64,000 nt of DNA from Kryptolebias marmoratus. Lineage: Eukaryota > Chordata > Actinopteri > Cyprinodontiformes > Rivulidae. Below the pieces are notes generated by a model that saw nothing but the letters and a program-made list of their open reading frames with translations, was not told the DNA's origin and did not search any database. This document shows, piece after piece, positions 1 to 11,600 of the stretch. The translations under genes and the position numbers were made by a program. Each line of letters begins with the position of its first letter. Positions within the stretch are counted from its first letter, which is position 1. The DNA lies in NCBI RefSeq assembly GCF_001649575.2, contig NC_051446.1, forward strand, positions 24,363,582-24,427,581, in the 5' to 3' direction.

Positions 1-778
1 CTAATCCTCAACAGCTGCAGCCCAGAGAAACTCACGGATTGCTTCTTACATAAACATTTCAAAGTGTCTTAAATTTACTCTATAAATCCATCATTTCATC
101 TCTTCCTCACTTCTGCAACAAAGCCAAGCAGGTAAGGGAAGAAAAAGGCTCAAAAACCAGCCTAAATGTCTGATAGGCTGGTAACAAATCTGAATTAAAA
201 TAAGTGTAGTTAAAACAACTAATTAATTACCGATTTAACTTCTGCATGTTTACTGAAATGTTGCTGAACAACTTGAACAAACAGTCTGGCTCCAAAGACC
301 TGGAAGAAATAATCTGCCTCAAAGTCCAGATCTGAAAATAAACCATAATCCACTGGATCTAAAATTGGCCCGAAAGCCACACGAGCAGAATTCATCCAGA
401 ACTGACGACCACTTCAGCGCCAGAGCTGGATCCCGTTCGGTGGCACAACGGCTAGAACTGACTCAGAAAGAGAGATTTATACTAAGATAACTGTTTACAA
501 CGCAGGAGTTTAAAATGAGTCCAAATAATAAAAGAAAACTAGTGGAACAGCTTTTAAACAAGCAGATTTCTGCTTTAAACACATCTGATCTACTTGTAAT
601 ATTTCAAATCAAAGTATCTGCTGTGAGGTAAATCTGTTCCTTAATTAAAAGGAAAACGATGAAACGGGTAGTTTTATGTGAGGAGGGAGGAGATACAACC
701 ACATAATCTGAGAAAAGAGAAGAATCGTTAGGCCAAATAAAAAGCTGGTGAGCTCAGATGATTTCTGAACTTGCTGTC

Positions 779-799
779 TGTGTGTGTGTGTGTGTGTGT
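779..799. repeat. (TG)n microsatellite
   Basis: About ten perfect TG units. Confidence 0.9.
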
Positions 800-2367
800 A
801 CATCAGTTCTATGATCTGTAGGAGAGAAGAGAAGCCTGCCTGCAGGATTAGGAGCTCTGGAGGCTAAAATGATGAATAACTGTAGAAAGCATGCAAGACT
901 GCTGTGGTGGAAGGATCCATACTGGGCTGCTGGGCTGGTTTTATGCTTAGAGGCTGTCAGATCCAGTTAGCTCCTCTCCGGGTGAATGCAAGCTCTGGCT
1001 GGTTGAGGAGGATCGATGCAGGGATGGGGGGGGGGCACAGCAGCATAAACAGTGAGGCTGAGTGGGAGGAGGGATGTAAACGTTACACGAGCTCAGACCA
1101 GACGGCTCAAAGGCTGATAAATAAACGTGCATCTGTCTCCGCTCGCTCTGACACAATTACTCATCCTGTAAACAATTTCGTTTCTTATGTCATTCTCCGT
1201 CCCTCCGGTCCGGATCGGTTCTGAACCGGCTGACACCGACTTGTTGCACAACAACAACGAGAGCAGGGCTTTCTGCTGCCCACGCCGCTCTCCTCTGCAG
1301 AGCGAGCGCAGCTCAGTGGCTCAGCTCTTCGCAGGGAGGAAAAGCTCGGGGTAGCGCTGATGCTGGTTTCCATGGCAACCCCCCCCATGAACTTAAGTCC
1401 CCCATCTGTCATGGCTGCCAGCCAGCCAACGGTACTGTTTTTGCACGGGTGTCTCTTCCTCTGCTGATCTGTGGTCCCAGTGCTACTCTCTGAAATGCCA
1501 GAGGGGGACGCCGAGCTGTGCTCCTCCTGAAGGGCAAACAACAACAAAAGAAAAACCTCACAAAGCCTCCAAACGATCCGTTCAAACATCACTTGCCTCT
1601 GAATAAATACTCTGCCATTTTAATGAAAACCAATTCAGCTCTTTAACCGGAATAAAAATGGGATCTGTTGAGGCTTAAGGTCACTGTCTGGCCTTTTGGT
1701 TCGAGCCAGTCGGAGCCCCGGGGGGAGGACCCGGTCCATCATTGGATGGCCTCTCCAACTGGAAAATCAATTCTTTCCTTTAGTCTAACCCCCCCCCCTT
1801 CCAGTGTCCGTTTTTGCCCTTCAAGCCATGTGAGTCCAGGCTCCCTTCCTCCCAAAAGCATCTTGTTTTTGTTTGTGGAAGGAAAGCAGAAGGAGAGGAG
1901 GAAAAGTAGATCACCTCCAGTAAAATAACCTCAAAATAAAACATGAAGGAAGTGCTGAGGAACTGAAAAGGATCAGTGCTGCAAACTGATAACGGGGGGA
2001 GAGAAGCAGGAGAGGCTATTTTCAGACCTGGATTAACTCCAGTCTGTTAAAACATCCAGTCCTCCTCCTGAGTCATCCCTCGAATATCGGACCTGGATGT
2101 TCCTTCTGCCGGCTGCTGCTGAAAAATATATAAGTGGGGAGGAAGAGGAGGGGAGGAAGAGGAGGGCACTCTGCAAAGAAGAGATGAGACTTTGATCGAA
2201 GTGTTTCCTTATTTCCAGCTAAGAGACATTTTGGAGCTTCGAGTGAAAAAACTTCACTTAAAACAAGTTTTGTTTCACATCAAACCATTTTTTTTGTTTC
2301 TTATAAGCATGAATCTTACTGTCTTTGTGATGAAGAGACAGCAACGAGTCTGCAGTTGAATGAATGC

Positions 2368-2391
2368 TTTTTTTTTTTTTTTTAAAAAAAA
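2368..2391. repeat. T16A8 homopolymer tract
   Basis: Sixteen T followed by eight A, a self-complementary low-complexity tract. Confidence 0.9.
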
Positions 2392-3689
2392 GGCCTAAAG
2401 CTGCCTATCTTCATTTCAGAAAGTCTACATGAGGACAGCTTCCAAGGTGGGAACCATGTGGACAACAAAATACAGTTCCCAGCCTAGATTACGGTTTTGT
2501 GAGCCATGCTAACAAAAATAGGTTGTGATTTGAAAAAATTAGCTACTAAAATTCCAACTGCACGGTTTGCTTCTTTCAACTCTGAGTCTCTGTAAGTCTC
2601 AGCCCAGCGAGACTCCATCCTTAGAAAGGAAAGAGAACAAAAGTCACGTCTAGGCATTTTATTACGGTGCCTTTTATAGACATGTTTCTATCTCTATGGC
2701 AACAAAAACTATCTTTAGCTGTAAGAAGGTTTGAAGTTTCAGCTTATGTGTATTCTTTAGGAGTGAGTGAAGAAAGGCAAAATATATTCATCTCAATGAT
2801 CAAATACAATAAAAATTTATAAATGTCTGAGGTGCATTTAAAGGAAGCACTATAAGTGCTTTGGTTTTAGTTAAACATACAGTTTTAGGAGACATAAAAA
2901 GCCGAAAATGAATCAAAGTCGAACACAACACACACATAATGCAGCACAAACTGCAATTTGTCTTCATGAAACACTGATTATTGAGCTGAACGCAGTCAAG
3001 TGGAATAAATGAAGCATCGAATCAAAGATTTTGTGTCAAAGCTTTTTTATAATTGAGTTATTTAACTTAAATCCTTTCAGCGCTACAATAAAGCCTCTTC
3101 ATCTGTTTCTAACCTTGCTGCCCTTCAGTGTTATTCACATATCTGTGTATTTTTTTCCACTGTCTCCCATCCTGCATCCTTCTGCTACATTCACACTGAA
3201 GAAGAAACAGCAAGACGCAGGCAGGCACACAGATACTCGAGACTCACACCTACACAGGGTCCTAAAAATAACCCAGAACAGTTAACAGGCGGAACATGGC
3301 GGCGGCAGCACGGAGGGAAAGTGAAATGATGTTTTCTGCCCCAGTTTTAAAGTGGCTCAAAGTGGGAAAACTGCCTGAAATGCTGTCTGAGTGCGGCTCT
3401 TTAATTACCATGAAAGTTGGGCAATTTTAGAAGACCTGCAATTGCAGACGTCATGTAGAAATAGCAGAACTGCAGAGAGGAGAGCGGTTTTCATGGAAAC
3501 TGCAAAGATACTGCAAAAGTTTAGATGTTACATCAGTAAAAATCAAGGTTATTAAATTGAAATTCCCCTTGAAATGACTTCTACATTTGCCTGTAACATC
3601 CCTGAAGCGCAAATATTCACTGTAAAATTTAAAAATTTGCAGTAAATCGCGACAGTTTTACCTGTAGGGATCCAACACATCATTTCTTT

Positions 3690-3957
3690 AACATCAAAGT
3701 GCCTGTAAATGTACTATTATCCAACAAGTTTGTACAGTGGTGCACCCAGAAATACATTTCTCCCCATTGTTGTGGTTTTGCATGAATTTGGATCAATTTT
3801 GGCTTTTTTTTCACCTGTTTTTTTGTGTTGTTCCAATACTCACAAAGGAAATAAACATGTGTACAACAAAATGTGTGATTGCAATAATTTTCTGGGGGAA
3901 ATAATTCACTTTCTGGGAAGATTTCAGGGGTGCCAACACTTTCGGCCATGACTGTAT
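3690..3957. mobile_element. Tc1/mariner-like element end
   Basis: The right end reads GATTTCAGGGGTGCCAACAC, then TTTCGGCCATGACTGTA, a terminal pattern typical of fish Tc1/mariner non-autonomous elements, followed by TATA. The left end was not found, so the start is approximate. No transposase is present. Confidence 0.55.
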
Positions 3958-5265
3958 ATACATATTATAAACAGTCAAAGCTCACCTGAGCAACCTTCAG
4001 AAAATTTGATTTTTAGAAAACGCAACAGTCTGGAAACACTAATGTTTTTCCAAAAACAAAAGAAATGAGATAAAACAAACCAAAAGTCAAAGACGTGATG
4101 AGAAGCTGAAACCTGTCTGCAGAAACCTTCGCTGCAGCAAAATCAGACCCTCCATCTGCTTGGATCCCCTTTCTTTGTCTTTAGGGCATCTTTTATTTTA
4201 TTTTTTCGAACAAAAACTGTACAATGGCAGGAAAAAAGGAAGAGGAAGGATGGAGGATTGGAGCTCAGAGGTGAAGCTCCTCTCCAGAAGGTTCGGTACT
4301 GCTCGAGGCCGGCGGTCAAACAAGACGACAGAGGGAGCTGGAAGTACCGCCTGGAAGTACCGGCGGCTGGAAGTAAAGCATCACTCACCAAGTTTATCAC
4401 ATGTAGGACGCTGAGTTATACAACACCAGCCCAAAAGGACAAATTCGATTTCATAAAACTGTCAGAATGAATCTCAGCAAGTTTGAAGTTTGGTTTCATC
4501 ATACATGAACATTAAACTGGGGTTGAAGGGACTCTTCTTTTAAAATGCTAAGCTGGTATTTCTGCTTTTTGTGCACAGTAAGTCGGATCTGGACCGCTGC
4601 CGCTGGGGAATAGAGATGCTGACAATCAAAATCTGCCGAAGGCTGCAGAAAAATCTGAAGCAATGTGCATTTCTGTGATCTATACGAGTGAAAATTATTC
4701 TAAAATATTTTATTCAAACGGGTCTCTGTGGTTTTGGTTGAAATCTCTCGAACTGAGGACAAATAAATGGGCTTCATAAGGAGAGATGAGGCATTTAGTT
4801 GCTTTGTTGCCGAATTAAAGCAATAAAAATCTGCAGCCGAGTCACAGACAATGAAAAAGTCTTAATAATAATTAATTATAAAAATGATTATGTAATGGAT
4901 GTGTGTGTTAATTAGCTATTGTTCAGCTGTCATCCAGTGCATGTGTGCTTTTTAATTAACATTTAAAAGCTTTAAGGGAACCATTTATGAGAGTCTGAAT
5001 TTTGTTTTCATAAAGGTTTAGTCTGGCTCTAATTTGACTTTTTGTTTGTAGTTCAGTCAAAGTTTTTCTAATAGTGAAGCATCTTTTCTTCCTTTACATT
5101 TAAGCCTTTCTTACACATGTGGAACTGTTATTAGTTCAATTATAGAGGAATTAAGGAAGGAATTTCACAATAATACTGGTTGATTTCAGTTTAAATTTAA
5201 GATGAATAAATAGGCAAAGGAAGGCATCTATAACTGATTAACTTTTGGGGTCAAAACATTAGTGA

Positions 5266-5485
5266 ACACAAAAATGGATATAATTCAGATACTGAGCAAA
5301 AATTTGATGTGGTTCAACCAAGAGTCATCCTCAACACTCACCCTGAGCGTGACTTCTCTCAATATCGCATGAGATTGTGCAGAACGTTATTTTCAAGGTT
5401 TGACTACAACAGCTGCAACATAAGATGGTTTTAGTCTAAAACTCTGACGGGTGATATGCATTCCTTCAAAGAATTATAGCTCTTT
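5266..5485 (+). repeat. Dispersed repeat family 1, copy 1
   Basis: Plus-orientation copy: GATACTGAGCAAAAATTTGA, GAGTCATCCTCAACAC, a CATGAGATTGTGCA block and the terminal GGGTGATATGCATTCCTTCA. The family is unclassified; no coding frame or terminal inverted repeat was found. Confidence 0.75.
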
Positions 5486-6429
5486 AATTTTGAAATGTCA
5501 AGGTGCTTACCAAGAACTACTTTACATTTTAGGAACTATAAACTCAATATGAACAATGTCAAAAATCCTTCTTGTAAGCTTGTCCACAAAAGCCTCCCTG
5601 AGGAGACATGATAAGATGACAACATGTGTGTAAAATACTGGTAGTTTTGACTCATGACAGCTGCAGATTCTCTGTCCTCCTTCCCAGCGGACAGCTGGTG
5701 AATCACTGAAAACTACTCCTGTCAGCTGCTTCGAGTCATGTGTTCACAGGCGCACTTCGACGCGTCAACATCTCACCTTTTCAGAGATCAGAAGGAGATG
5801 AATCAAGGCCGGAAACGTACAAATCAGAGGCAGCCGTCTCTGGAGAACACAGTAGCTGCTCCACAGATGGTGGCAGCAGAGTCATTATACCCACAGCAGG
5901 AGGTTGGGTTGAGTTGACACCACGCTGGACCTTTTCTCCTGTTTAAACCTTAAAACCAGGGAGTTAAATCTTACTCCCCAATCAGCCGAGTCTTTGGCCT
6001 TTTCTAAAAGGACACTGGACCGTCTCAAGGCTCAGCAGAGACAACATAAAACACATTAGGCTAATCAATACGCAATCCCAGCGACTGAAGGGTGACCGCA
6101 CACACCTCCAGTTTTCTTCATTAAAGCCGATCAACGTCTCCATCAAGCTTTCATCAGTTTTCATGTCATCACAAGCAAAACAACAACAACAAAAAGTCCT
6201 AAAGCCCCGAATAAATATCCTTTTCTCAGTTGGTTTTAAATAAAATTGACACTGAATTTGAAGGGCTGTTTTTTAATTACAAAGATGGAATAAAATTATA
6301 AAATAAAATAAAAAACGTGACTAAGTGAACCTTCGTGTCAGGAGATGAAAAAAATGTATTTTTATTCACTGAAAACAATGAAGGAACTTTAATAACTGCA
6401 TGAGTCACACTTTTCTGACAAGTCGTGTG

Positions 6430-7215
6430 TGTTTTTAACCGTTTTACTGCCTGGAAGGGATTTTTGGTGGCGTGAGTGGGGTTCGCGGCCATCTTTGGGG
6501 CTCTTTGGCCGTGGGGTGCCTTAAGCTGGGGACATTATTCAGGGTTTGGACAGGTTGGCAGGTCTGTCTTTTGCAGTTTTTGAGTTTGGCGGTTGATGAT
6601 GACTTTTTGGATGGCGGGCCCTTCGTGCTCCCGCGGCTGCAGGTTGTGCTATGGGTGCGTAGGTGTTTTTTGTCTTATTTCACTGCTGTGAGGCTCGCAG
6701 TCTTCCCTCGAGTCCCCACAGGATGCACACCCAGGCTTTCCTGGACTTCACTTGTTTTGGCAGAGGGTCTTTGTGTCTTGTTGTGTCTCTTTTGTAGAGC
6801 ACTGTGGGGATGTGAAGTTTTGCATGTGCAGCTGTCTCCCAATATGGGAGTTTTTTGGAATCTGGCTTATGATTTGGGTGTTTGGGGCTTGCGGTATTGT
6901 CTGCCTCTCGCTGGCTTTCAGGTCAGGAGGCAGCAGATGAGGGTATATTTTTGCATTGGTGGCCCTGATGGGCTCCTGGCAGTGGCTTTGGCTTTTTCTT
7001 TGGTTGTGGTTCTCTTTGCACTCATGTTGTGATGAGTAGGTGTTTATTTCTTGGCTTGGATTGTTGCAGAGTTGTGTTAGGGTTTGGACTGCACTGTTGC
7101 CCTTCAAGGTTTTCTTTGGGATTTTCTGGTTATGCTACTGTCCACAATGCTGGTTTCAATCATTTTCAACACAAATTCGTTTCCATATTGTGCAGCACAT
7201 ATGGGAATGTGATGA
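6430..7215. other. Strand-asymmetric G+T-rich segment, possible mobile element part
   Basis: The plus strand is rich in TTTG/GGGT and poor in A and C for nearly 800 bp, unlike everything around it. This gives a 186-codon open frame on plus (6472-7032, GTG start) and a 119-codon frame on minus. Neither resembles a known protein. It ends at AATGTGATGAATAAAGAGTG, a tail-like sequence with a polyadenylation-type AATAAA. I infer part of a transposable element but cannot name it. Confidence 0.45.
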
Positions 7216-8499
7216 ATAAAGAGTGGCAGTAAAGAGATGGAAGGTAAGGAGACGAACGGCAGGAAGAAGGAAAAGGAGGAGGTCTGACTCTGAGATGGGA
7301 GGAGGAGAGCCTGAGCTGAAAGAAATAATAATTGGCCTGACAGTGGGAGATGGTATGGTGCTGTTGCTGGGTGGAACGTGTGTTTCAGGGGGGTGGGGGA
7401 GGATTAAAGACCCGACGTAGAGGTCACTGAAGAGATAGAAGAGATGAAGGCTCTTACTGTACCATCTTACTCAGGCTTTTACAATCACAAAGAGCCAGAT
7501 GATAGCATGAAGTAAGAGCACAAAATGCTATTATGCTCACAGGTAAGAGTGATGCAGAGAGAGTGGCCATATGGAGGATTTGATATCATACAACAGATGG
7601 ACATGCGTGCACACACAAACACTGAGTGCTGAGAACCAGCTGAAACAATAACAAAAAGCCCCAGCCTTTTATTCCACTTCTCCTGTGATTATGCGTCCGA
7701 AATACATAGGCTAAAATAGGAGGAAATTAAGTAATTGTTGTAAAAACAATGAATGCCAAATTTATGACACAAAACCATGAAGCTAATTGCGCTGAGCCTT
7801 TCATTTAATTTACGGTCGTGATCTGTTTGTAATTAGCATCTGATTCACTGCAGAAGAAACTCATTAAGCAATCAGCGGCTGAGGCTGCGCTAAGAAGCAT
7901 TTAACGTTTAAACGGGAGCCTAAAAAGGCAAAGTTCAGAGTGGGAATTTGCCTAATCAGGAAGCTCAGAATGAAACCGAATATAAATGCACATTAATGAG
8001 GCAACGGCATTCCAAATACTTCACTAAGGAATGCAATTAAATCCAGAGGAAGAGAATTTTCCAGGAAAAAACGATTTATGTAAATAGTATCGACTTCAGG
8101 AAATCCAACCAAGTCCCGTCTTTTTTATTTGGCCTTTTTTAAAATGAGGTTTGATCATTTATTTCCAGAATGCTGATTGTGTCAAAGGGTAAAAGTTACA
8201 ATCATCATAAGCGTTCAGTTTATTTATGACAGTAATAATCAGCCGGGTCAGAACGGTCAATGTGTCCTAATCACACGCAAAATAAAATAAAGTTATAATG
8301 CCATCGGTTTTAACACCAATGGCTTATTTGATTCAATGTTTAGTCGATAAAATGAGTAGAAATGTTGAATTTGTCAGAGCTCAAAGGAGATTTAACTTAT
8401 TTAGCTATTTTAAATGTTCATCAGTACATATTCAAGCTAGTTTTATTTGGAATATGAGAATTAAAGCAAATTTGCAGCTTTCATCTGAGAAAGAAATTA

Positions 8500-8830
8500 G
8501 AAATTATAACCCTAATTCTAATTCTAAACCTCATGTTTTATGTTGATGTTTTGATTACCTGAATCCTGGGTTTTGGGATTAGATTTTAAGTTTTCTAAAC
8601 TTTTGGGGTTTTATAAACGTAGTTTTGTGTGAAGGTTCTGGGTTATTCTAAAATTCACGTTTTGCTTATCTATCCTTAGGTTTTGATTTCAAGATTTGTT
8701 TCCCAAACCTAAAGTTTTAAATCAACTAAACCTAAAGCTTTGGGGTTTATGTTTTGAGTTAAAATGTTTAATTTTTTAAGTATTAAAGCTTGACTTTAGG
8801 TGTTGAGTTAAGGTTCAGGGTTGCTTAAAC
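8500..8830. repeat. Degenerate TTAGG/CCTAA-like low-complexity region
   Basis: Loosely repeated blocks such as AACCCTAATTCTAATTCTAA, GGGTTTTGGGATTAG, AAACCTAAAG and TTGAGTTAAGGTTCAGGG. It resembles decayed telomere-type or simple sequence. No clear unit length. Confidence 0.45.
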
Positions 8831-9989
8831 GCTGAGATGTTGTTTAAAATTATTATTATTATTAAAGGTAAAGAAGTGAAAGGTTGCTCAGGAATTAATT
8901 CCTTTTGCTTTTTTATCCCAATGAGCTGCAGGAAAAAAATCAAGTCAGGAAATCGAAGGGACAACCAAAGACAGATATGCTAATTATCTGACAAAGTAAC
9001 AAAAACTGTTGCCTAAAAATAAAAAAGTACAAGAATATAAAAGTTCATTCACCTAACAAATAAAGAGGTAAATCAACCCTTCCTCATTTGGATGTGAAAA
9101 CCTAAATAAAGCAGAGTCTGCATGTTTCAGTCATAGTTAAATTTTTATTACATAAAGTGAAGATAAAGTTATCTTGTATATGTATATTTGTCACAAACAC
9201 CTGGTAACCAAGGTTGTATCAGCATCTAAAAGCGCCATGTGTTGCTATTATTAGTGTCGACAGTTCTGCAGCACACCAGACTAATTGTTTCTGCCCTTGT
9301 GGGTGAGATTAAAAAAAAGGTGGAGTGAGAAGATGGCTGGCTGGCTCTCAGAGGATCTGGGTTCTCTGCAGTGGAAAAGTAGGTCATATAAGCTCACACA
9401 CACACACAGCTTTCATTCACATGCAACCTCTGAGACAAACTTCACATTTCTGCACCTGTAAGCATTACGTAGACTCACACCGTCAGCACCCACATTCTCA
9501 CGTTCACAGAAACACAAACACTCGGCGTCCATCACGCCACCTAACCAGCGTTCTCAGGCTGCAGAGGAAAACAACACTGAGTCCGCCTATGTTTAAAAAA
9601 ATAATAAATCTTTAAAATCCGACACGATGGGCAGGTCATCTTTGTCTGAAAGCATCAGACTCTAAAAGCTTCACTTGGTCTATAATCATTTAAAGTGATC
9701 CCAGACCTATTTTATCCACTTTGGTTTCAAATATTAACAACACGCTGCATTAAAACAAATGCATAAGTCGGCAGCTTTAACCATCTGTAGGTTAAAGCTA
9801 ACATATTCTCTCATATGTTTCACATTATTTTCATAGGTTTTCGTCTCGTTAGTCTATTTTTCTCCGTCTGCGGTCTGCTACAAGATGTGCCGTTATTATC
9901 CGCAGCCAGCGAGGTTATTAATGGATCACATGTGAAGCCAGACAAGCATGGATCCAATGGTTGCCATGGGAACTGCATCCGCAGCGCCC

Positions 9990-10140
9990 CAGAAAGGAGG
10001 GCGAAAGAGAGAGGGGGAGGAGGAGGGGAACGAGAGGAGAAAAACAAGAGGGGGGGGGGAGCTGCAGCAGCAGTGAAGCAAGTGATGGATCGAGAAGGAG
10101 GAAATGGAGAAGGAGGGATGGAAAAGAAGAGGAGGGGAGA
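9990..10140 (+). repeat. Purine-rich tract
   Basis: About 150 bp that is almost all G and A on the plus strand, with GGGGGGGGG and many GGAG/GAGG units, broken only by an AGCTGCAGCAGCAG patch. Low complexity. Confidence 0.8.
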
Positions 10141-11319
10141 GATGCCCACTTGTATCAGTGTGAAATATTTGATTCAGCAGAAAGGTTGACCTTGACGAGA
10201 AAGACAAGGGCAGCTCCTCTCCACCTCCCCGCCAGCTCCCTCTCATCCTTTGTTTTAAATCAGAAATGATGTTAATGGCATCTCTGGCTCGATTAAAATA
10301 TGCTCTCAGACAACACAGTCTTGTAAATGTGCAGCTTAAAGACTCAAACGAATCTGAGAACTTCTCAAACAGAAATAGGCGACCTTTTTCGGTTTAATAT
10401 TTATTCTAACCTCTTAGAACAAAATATTGTGCAGTTTCAGCTGCTGAGGCTTCATTATGGAGAGGTTTGTGAATTCTGACAATAAATCCAAGGCTGAATT
10501 TGGCCCAAAATAAAAAAAATCTTCTCTACCAGCCTTATTATACTGTTACATTTTTTCCATCACTTGTTCTGTGAGGTCACCTGAGTTCTTAATAAACATC
10601 TTGTAATAAAATGATGTTGGTTCTCTCTGCAGCTCAAGTTAAACCAGTATATATAAAAAAAGAGATAAAATCCTAACATTGTGCATGAAAATTGTCAACA
10701 TCTCTACAACAAATTGATTAAATGTTATAAAGGAAGAAATTAATTGGATTCAGTGCACACCGTGAATGAAATATTTATCCCACACTGATGGGAAAGTAAT
10801 GAACAAAATAAACTGATGTCTGCAGAAAATCTGACATGTCACCAGGAATCAGATCAATAAAACTCTACGTGATGTCCTCATCTCTTTGTCTTTTTGTAAT
10901 TTAACATGTTTGTGGTTTGTTCCTCCCATCTCATCCTCAGTAACACTTTAAGTCTCCGCTACACTCCAACCCCTCCCTGTGATATCAGAAACCGACAGCG
11001 GGGTGGTTAGACACCGTCTTCAGGGAAAGAGGGGGGTGGCGGGAGCAGAAAAGGACCGTATCCCTGTGACAGATCAATGCAGGAGGTGCGCGTTGCTGAT
11101 TCATACAATCAGGAGGGAGGAAGCAGCAAGGTGAAGCAGGAGCTGTGGTGGAGGTTACAGGAGAGAAAGAGAGGGCATGAATGGATTAAATCTACACACA
11201 TCAGTCCCAGTTTACAGCAGCAGAGAGGAAATAAAGCCAACCAGGAGGTCCCAAAGCTCCCTGACTGCAGGAAAAACCATCTGCGAATAAATTATATATG
11301 AAAGGAAAAAATAAGATGC

Positions 11320-11600
11320 TTTACCCAACTACTTCTGCATACTGTATGCTTCATTAAGCCAGTCATATATTAAATTGTGGTATGTTTGTTTTTTATATCT
11401 TTTCAAAGTGTTTAACTTTATTTATGAATATTTTCTCCTTAGAAACACCCTGACACCCTGAACTTTTAAATCTGCTTCAGCGTACAGGCTCTATTTTTGT
11501 CTTACTTTTAGCTGTTAGCCTTAAGTTGGTAACTTGAAACTTTCAGCTTGTATTTTGCTTTAGATTTTAGCAAATGTTTCATCTTCTTCAGCAATCATTC
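11320..11600 (+). repeat. Dispersed repeat family 2 (CTTTTAGCT type), copy 1
   Basis: Contains CAACTACTTCTGCATACTG, AAATCTGCTTCAGCGTACAG, GCTCTATTTTTGTCTTAC, TTTTAGCTGTTAGCC and TTCTTCAGCAATCATTCAGG. These blocks recur in the same order at 23165 and 35525. Unclassified. Confidence 0.7.

Noticed and set aside
1185..1592. 135-codon minus frame considered as the final myo1d exon
   Set aside because: Contains an NRSG string as in the human C-terminus, but the surrounding residues do not align, and no acceptor gives the required frame.
6472..7032. 186-codon plus-strand open frame
   Set aside because: Starts at GTG, lies in a G+T-skewed block where stops are rare, has a hydrophobic Val/Leu/Cys-rich composition typical of such skew, and resembles no protein I know. 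No splice or initiation context.
6748..7107. 119-codon minus-strand frame in the same block
   Set aside because: Low-complexity Gln/Thr/Lys-rich translation that follows from the same strand skew; no domain seen.
9820..10269. Several overlapping 100-124-codon frames
   Set aside because: All arise from the purine-rich tract with biased composition; they overlap on both strands.
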